Shown in pieces: positions 59,481-64,000 of a stretch of 64,000 nucleotides of DNA. Each line of letters starts with the position of its first letter. Position 1 is the stretch's first letter. The DNA is from Sycobia sp. Sy_11 (taxonomy: Eukaryota; Arthropoda; Insecta; Hymenoptera; Epichrysomallidae). The position numbers were made by a program, and so were the translations under genes. The stretch covers positions 2,022,001 to 2,086,000 of the forward strand of contig JACCIC010000003.1 of NCBI GenBank assembly GCA_018907035.1, given 5' to 3'. Below the pieces are notes generated by a model. That model did not search any database, was not told the origin of the DNA, and saw nothing but the letters and a program-made list of their open reading frames with translations.

Positions 59481-60930
59481 ATGAAAGGTATTAAGTGTAT
59501 TTTTTTCAATTTTTGAAATGAAGTTCCGGCTGACTTTCAAGCTGATACCATCGAAGCTGCACGGATTCGTCGTTAAAAAAAAACTACTGAGTCACTTATC
59601 AGCGGCAAAAGCGATTGAATGAGTCAACTTTTAACTTTAAAATTGAATGCAGAAACTCGTTTATTAATTTTGAATAAAATACCATCGAATTTCAAGTCAA
59701 ATATATTTGTCCCAGTGCATTAAATATTATTAAAGATCGATTGACATTATTGGATATTCATTATTTTGTTGGCATTAATATAAAATTTCTGCGGATTCAT
59801 TGAAAGTAAACAGAAAAAAAATTTCGTACATCGAGAAACAGGTTGTCAACTTTTTTTTTTTTAATATAACAGTTTTGCAAGTGGCAAAATTACCATTTAT
59901 ATTATAAAGGAAAGACGAAGACTTTATATAGAATCAGAACCTTTTAAAATAATTGCGGCGCCTGCAATTCGATCCGCATGTATATATATGATATTGAATA
60001 ATATTTAGTGCATTGGAAAGTCAAAAAAAATTTTGAGTATATCATAAGCATTTTACTTCGCATTTCACAGTATTTCATTGAAAATTCAACAATCTACTCC
60101 TAAATAAAATTTAAAAGTCAAAACTTGGAAATTTTAAAGACTTGTATCACCGAATTCGTCCTAATAGTGCTTCGTTCATCTCTTTCTATGGCGAATGTAA
60201 ATAATGAAATGCTAGTGAAAATCTAAACATATTATCGAATCAGCTTTCCTACAGATCTGTAAAATCTGTATCAAAGGTAAGTACGTCAAATTGAGATATG
60301 ACAAGAGGCTGAGCCTCGCAAAAAAGATGATCGTGTAAACTATATACCAGAAGCAATCTTTTGTAGCGTACAAGAGAAACAATTGAGAATCTCAAGCTGA
60401 CTTATTATAAGTCAAGCTGACTTGGCACAGCAAGTTTATTTTTAAAAAAATCAGGAGAGACAGAGAGTGACGAATAAGAATCGTGTGGAATGAAAATATG
60501 TTACTACATTAATACCGAATATAATAATTAAATGAATAAATGAAATATTTAATGTAATATTTAGTACTTTTTGAATTATTCGTTGTTTTTCACTCTCTAC
60601 TTTATGACTTTATCAAAAAAGAGTAAAAAAAAGTCTTATTTGTTAATGTATCTGATTCAGCGACCTACTTTACCAACGACCTCCTATAATAACTATTATC
60701 AAAACAAATATATGATCGATCAATTAACATTAATTCAATTATGTTTCACCAAAAGTATACTTTAAGCTTAATAATAAAATGAGCTTGCAACTCTATTATT
60801 ATTTTTATTACTATTATACCGACATTAAATATTATTACATTTAAACTTTACAATCTAACGCAGAATCTGATGATGTCCATCGTTTGGCTTTGTAACACTG
60901 CCAAGTGCGACAATGAATATTATATAAGAA
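59481..60930. other. A+T-rich stretch holding a candidate micro-exon
   Basis: Plain A+T-rich sequence except for the micro-exon at 60255-60276 and a direct repeat: TCAAGCTGACTT at 60392-60403 and again at 60412-60423. The frame 60571-60765 (+) is unrecognised. Confidence 0.6.
60255..60276 (+). other. Candidate 22-nt micro-exon
   Basis: A branch-like CTAAAC (near 60223-60228) precedes the acceptor CAGCTTTCCTACAG, which ends at 60254. The 22-nt segment ends in AAAG and is followed by the perfect donor GTAAGT (60277-60282). Two of three frames are open: one would read ICKICIK, another SVKSVSK. Length 22 is not a multiple of three, so skipping it would shift the frame. The segment has an internal repeat of ATCTGTA. 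Micro-exons of this size are typical of neuronal genes with very long introns. The host gene is not identifiable here. Confidence 0.35.
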
Positions 60931-61117
60931 GTCGATGAAATTCCAGTTTCCGGGACCTGTTTCAATTTTCTTAACAATCCACTCCCGTCCTAGCTCACAA
61001 AGTGCAAATCCCACGGATTATAATCTCTGTTTTCCCGTTGTCAACGAAACTGTCCTATATAGACGGAAATGAAGACGCCCGCGGCGAGACATGAAACGAA
61101 GAAGCAGAGGGTGAGAT

Positions 61118-61155
<38 letters not shown>

Positions 61156-61760
61156 AGGGATAGCGAGCAAAAAGCTATACGGCCCAGTTGGGAATGGAAC
61201 ATAATCCGCGATCCTTGTTGTTGCGGGCTCTAAAACTTGAGGAGTGGGTGACGGGGGGAGGGGCTTAAACCTTTGGCAGAGATTCCTTGGGGGCGAGCCA
61301 TTCAGATTTCCCGAACTGCAACTACGAGTATGCCTCCATGTGTGTGCTTGTGTGTGTGTATACGCGTGCACGTTTGTGCCTGTGTACGGTAAGAAGATTT
61401 GTCCGGTCGTTCGTTTCACCTTCTCCTTTTTTCGCTCCTAGTCGAAAGAGGACCATTCTCGCACTCCCACCATTCCGTCGATTTTCGCGGCAGCCTCGCC
61501 ATCTGCGAAACCGACGCACCTGATAAGATATTTTGGACTGCTTTTTACGGAACACCATTTTATCCCGAATCGAGCATAACGGGCCGTGAATTTAAATTGC
61601 CATTAGATGCCGTCGTGAAGGGGCGAGGAGTGGGCGCGAGATTTTCCTTCGAATCTCATCCTCGGAGTTAACAAATCGACGTTTATTTTTGGATTCGACG
61701 TAATTTGCGAATTTCGGGCTTACCGTACTTATCCCGACCTTTATGAGCTAAATCTCGAAT
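60931..61760. other. CpG-richer island with GA array
   Basis: Moderately GC-rich, with a TG/CG-rich stretch near 61330-61390. Frames 61018-61419 (-) and 61399-61671 (+) are open; the latter product is mixed in composition but unrecognised. GTGAATTTAAATTGCC near 61586 is a homeodomain-like A+T islet in GC-rich DNA. A weak minus-strand CAG|GTGCGT word lies near 61520. Confidence 0.45.
61121..61153 (+). repeat. (GA)n microsatellite
   Basis: About sixteen GA units. Confidence 0.95.
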
Positions 61761-62640
61761 ATACATTTTATGGTTATGTTGGGCTCGGAAGCTCGCATTC
61801 GCCCTACTTATTTAGATTTATGCAAAGCTACATTTTTAAAGAGAATTTTTTTTTGGAAACACGCTAAAAATTATTTTTTTCAATATATTATTTTGAGCTT
61901 GAAATACGGCATTATTGATGCTGATATTCATATTACATGTAATATATACATTAATATATATTTTTTTAATTTGTATATTTTTAGTTTTGCTGGTACTTAT
62001 AAAGGGAATCGGACACATTTTAACCGTAAAAATACTGGAAAATTAGATGATACTTTCTGCAGATATTTTTACGTGCAAATATTATTGCATTATTAATTGA
62101 TTAGTTGTTAAATTATGTTTCTAAAAATATTTTCTACAAATCGCACATTAAATTTATCTTTTAACTTATGTTCTTCGATAAAAAATTGAGTTCACATAAA
62201 CAGCTCATATCTTAAATTATTTAAATGTCAAAGTTAGATATGACCGTTCATATGAGCTGGCCTGTTATTAATAAATTAAATTGATTACTTTGAGTAGATA
62301 TTTGGCATAATTTTAGTCGACACTTACTGGCCACCGGTGGAACTGACTCCTAAAAGCCCGAACTACGTGCGCATGGGTATTATTTTATTACGCGCACGAT
62401 ATGTTGACTCGACGCCGAACTCAGTTTACTATACCCTCGAAATTATAGGCTGCTTATAATGTATTCACACATAAATTACTGATGAAAGTAATATAATTTC
62501 CAGCACAAAAATAGGACAAAAATGTCCTTCTTAAGACAATATAGAATATACGTTTCGAATTTACGAACAATTGGTTCAGTAATTTTTTTGATAATCGTAC
62601 GTAAACAAAAACACGTTTTGTCTTTATAAATTAGTATGAT
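61761..62640. other. A+T-rich stretch with a small CpG patch
   Basis: An acceptor-like ACTTTCTGCAG ends near 62062. A 10-bp inverted repeat CAGCTCATAT/ATATGAGCTG spans 62201-62259. The palindrome CCACCGGTGG is at 62331-62340, within a small CpG patch. No coding evidence. Confidence 0.55.
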
Positions 62641-62645
62641 ATTAT

Positions 62646-62652
<7 letters not shown>

Positions 62653-62697
<45 letters not shown>
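62653..62697 (+). repeat. (TA)n microsatellite
   Basis: About 22 TA units after a short TACA lead. Confidence 0.95.
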
Positions 62698-62700
<3 letters not shown>

Positions 62701-63230
62701 TGGGGAGTTCGTCTCTTCCCCTCAGGCTAGACTAAGCAAGGATAAACGCGGTTGGAGCGCCCTCAACTTTCGGGAAACTCTGTTTATCCATAAACCTCTA
62801 TATAACCAGGTGGCTGTCCCCGTAGCTTATCCACCTTGCCCATTTTTTCGTCATAATGCCTTGCAGAAGGTCATCCGCGATCGTAAAAATATAACAGGGG
62901 AGACAGGGGTATGCTTTTAGCCCTCCTTTTTGCTAGGTGGCCTAATATATATATATATATTGCTCTCTTGTTTTGTCCTTCCCCTTTTCACGCGTCGACT
63001 CTGCTTTCTATCTATCTGTTTCGTTCAAAATTTTCGTCCCCTTCCATCTTCTCTGCATCTAAGCATGGTTCATGCAATACGTATAGACGGAAAGTTTTAT
63101 AACGGGACCAGTGCCCGATCTGTGAATCGGGACACGGCCCACAGCGATCGCTTCGCGATAAGGAAAGCATTTAAGCAAATGATTTTTCTCTTGTCTCAGG
63201 CTTTATAGTGATTTCTAACCCTGGCGCACT
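62698..63230. other. GC-balanced block of possible repeat origin
   Basis: Balanced composition, no CpG-island character and an abrupt start at the TA array. GCCTGGGGAG and CTTCCCCTCAGGC near its start can pair as an imperfect stem. A second short TA run lies at about 62945-62960. Both strands have short open frames with varied amino-acid composition (62636-62920 plus), but I recognise no transposon protein. Confidence 0.3.
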
Positions 63231-64000
63231 TCTGCGAAACGGTAGAATTGCTTCGAGTATATAGAGCAATCTACATCTTCACTGACCGAATTCTTGACAC
63301 TGTGTGTTCCAAATATGTTTTGAGAAAGTTAGAGTTTTCTCGGTCGCTTTTACACGTATGTCACTCAATAGTGTAATGAAAAATGACGGTTTGCTTTTCA
63401 TGTTTTTCCATTTAAAAAGCTGATAAACTGTACGTATATCGTGCACTCAGATTTTTATCGACAATTGACTGATGAACTAACTTTAACTTATTTTAATGCC
63501 AAGAATTTCGTGCGTAAAAGCAAAAAAAAAAAAAAAAAAAAAAACTGCAACGTCAGCGATAAAATTCCCTAGTCGCGATAAAACACGAATCAGGGAAAAC
63601 AAATAACGGCTAATACTTCGTTCGATTTCAATAGATTATAGCGGGAGCTCTCACGGCGACGTCGCGTATTGATTTATTCGCCGCGTGTGCGCATGAATTT
63701 TTCTTTGCCCGCCGAATTTGATCGCCTATATACGAACATACAATGCGGCCATAAATAGAGGCTAATACGAGGATTAATAGTTTTATGGAGTTTAACGATA
63801 ATCCGTATGAAAGCAAGCTCGCTGCCCACTCGAACATATAGAAGAGCTTGAATTCGAAGTTTGACCCTATATTTTTATAAAGTATCGTATACACGTAGGG
63901 TAGTATATAGAGGGTGTACGTAGAAAAATGATTTAAACGATTAAATCTCCACAAATGTGTATCTTCTTCGGAACGCCCTCACTTTTCGATGAGATTCATT
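63231..64000. other. Mixed A+T-rich stretch with A23
   Basis: A run of 23 A lies at 63522-63544. A small CpG patch lies at 63650-63720. The frame 63628-63954 (-) is open to near the window end but unrecognised. Confidence 0.55.

Noticed and set aside
63522..63544. A23 run as a retroposon tail
   Set aside because: No AATAAA signal, target duplication or recognisable element precedes it; more likely a simple mononucleotide repeat.
1..64000. tRNA, rRNA, CRISPR and conserved insect microRNA sequences
   Set aside because: I scanned by eye for tRNA B-box words, repeat-spacer arrays and well-known insect microRNA seeds and saw none; an eye scan is not exhaustive.

Overview
This window looks like nuclear DNA of an insect, most probably a hymenopteran (ant, bee or wasp). 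That is inferred from style only: an A+T-rich background, sharply bounded CpG-dense islands every one to two kilobases, and very many (GA)n/(CT)n and (TA)n microsatellites. I saw no prokaryotic operon structure, no viral gene, no CRISPR array, no rRNA and no tRNA. I recognise no protein family in any reading frame on either strand. The longer open frames all lie in GC-rich or CT-repeat DNA, where stop codons are scarce, and they translate to low-complexity (SLSLSL, YIYIYI, RERERE) or unrecognisable peptide. I therefore annotate no CDS. The most likely setting is a gene desert or a very long intron.

Layout. CpG-rich islands sit near 0.9-1.5, 2.7-3.5, 4.4-4.9, 6.1-7.0, 10.7-11.6, 12.6-13.1, 15.1-15.9, 16.8-17.1, 18.3-18.8, 19.5-20.4, 22.4-23.0, 24.7-25.3, 26.3-26.9, 27.9-28.3, 30.7-31.9, 34.0-34.9, 35.8-36.6, 37.2-37.7, 39.1-40.3, 41.2-42.7, 45.4-46.2, 47.5-48.2, 48.6-49.1, 50.5-51.2, 52.4-53.3, 54.2-55.0, 58.4-59.5 and 60.9-61.8 kb. 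Between them lie A+T-rich stretches with frequent stops in all frames. Eleven long (TA)n arrays and about twenty (GA)n/(CT)n tracts are scattered through the window, many at island edges. Several islands carry homeodomain-like (AATTA, TTTAT) and GATA-like (CTTATCAAG) words, which fits dispersed cis-regulatory elements around a developmental or neuronal gene, but this is inference.

The most interesting signals are splice-like. A well-formed 22-nt micro-exon lies at 60255-60276 (+), with acceptor CTTTCCTACAG and donor GTAAGT. Two zero-length-exon (recursive or 'ratchet') splice sites lie on the minus strand at 58003/58004 and 24086/24087; they share the 13-mer TTCTGTTACAGGT. A weaker ratchet-like site lies on the plus strand at 3956/3957. 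Two exon-like segments with strong flanking splice sites but no fully open frame lie at 24680-25040 and 52878-53040. A TATA plus TCAGT-initiator pair lies at 11158-11195. The strands disagree, so either transcripts overlap on both strands or some of these are chance matches. RNA-seq would decide. Perfect hairpins with 17- and 19-bp arms are at 17708-17744 and 24385-24431.
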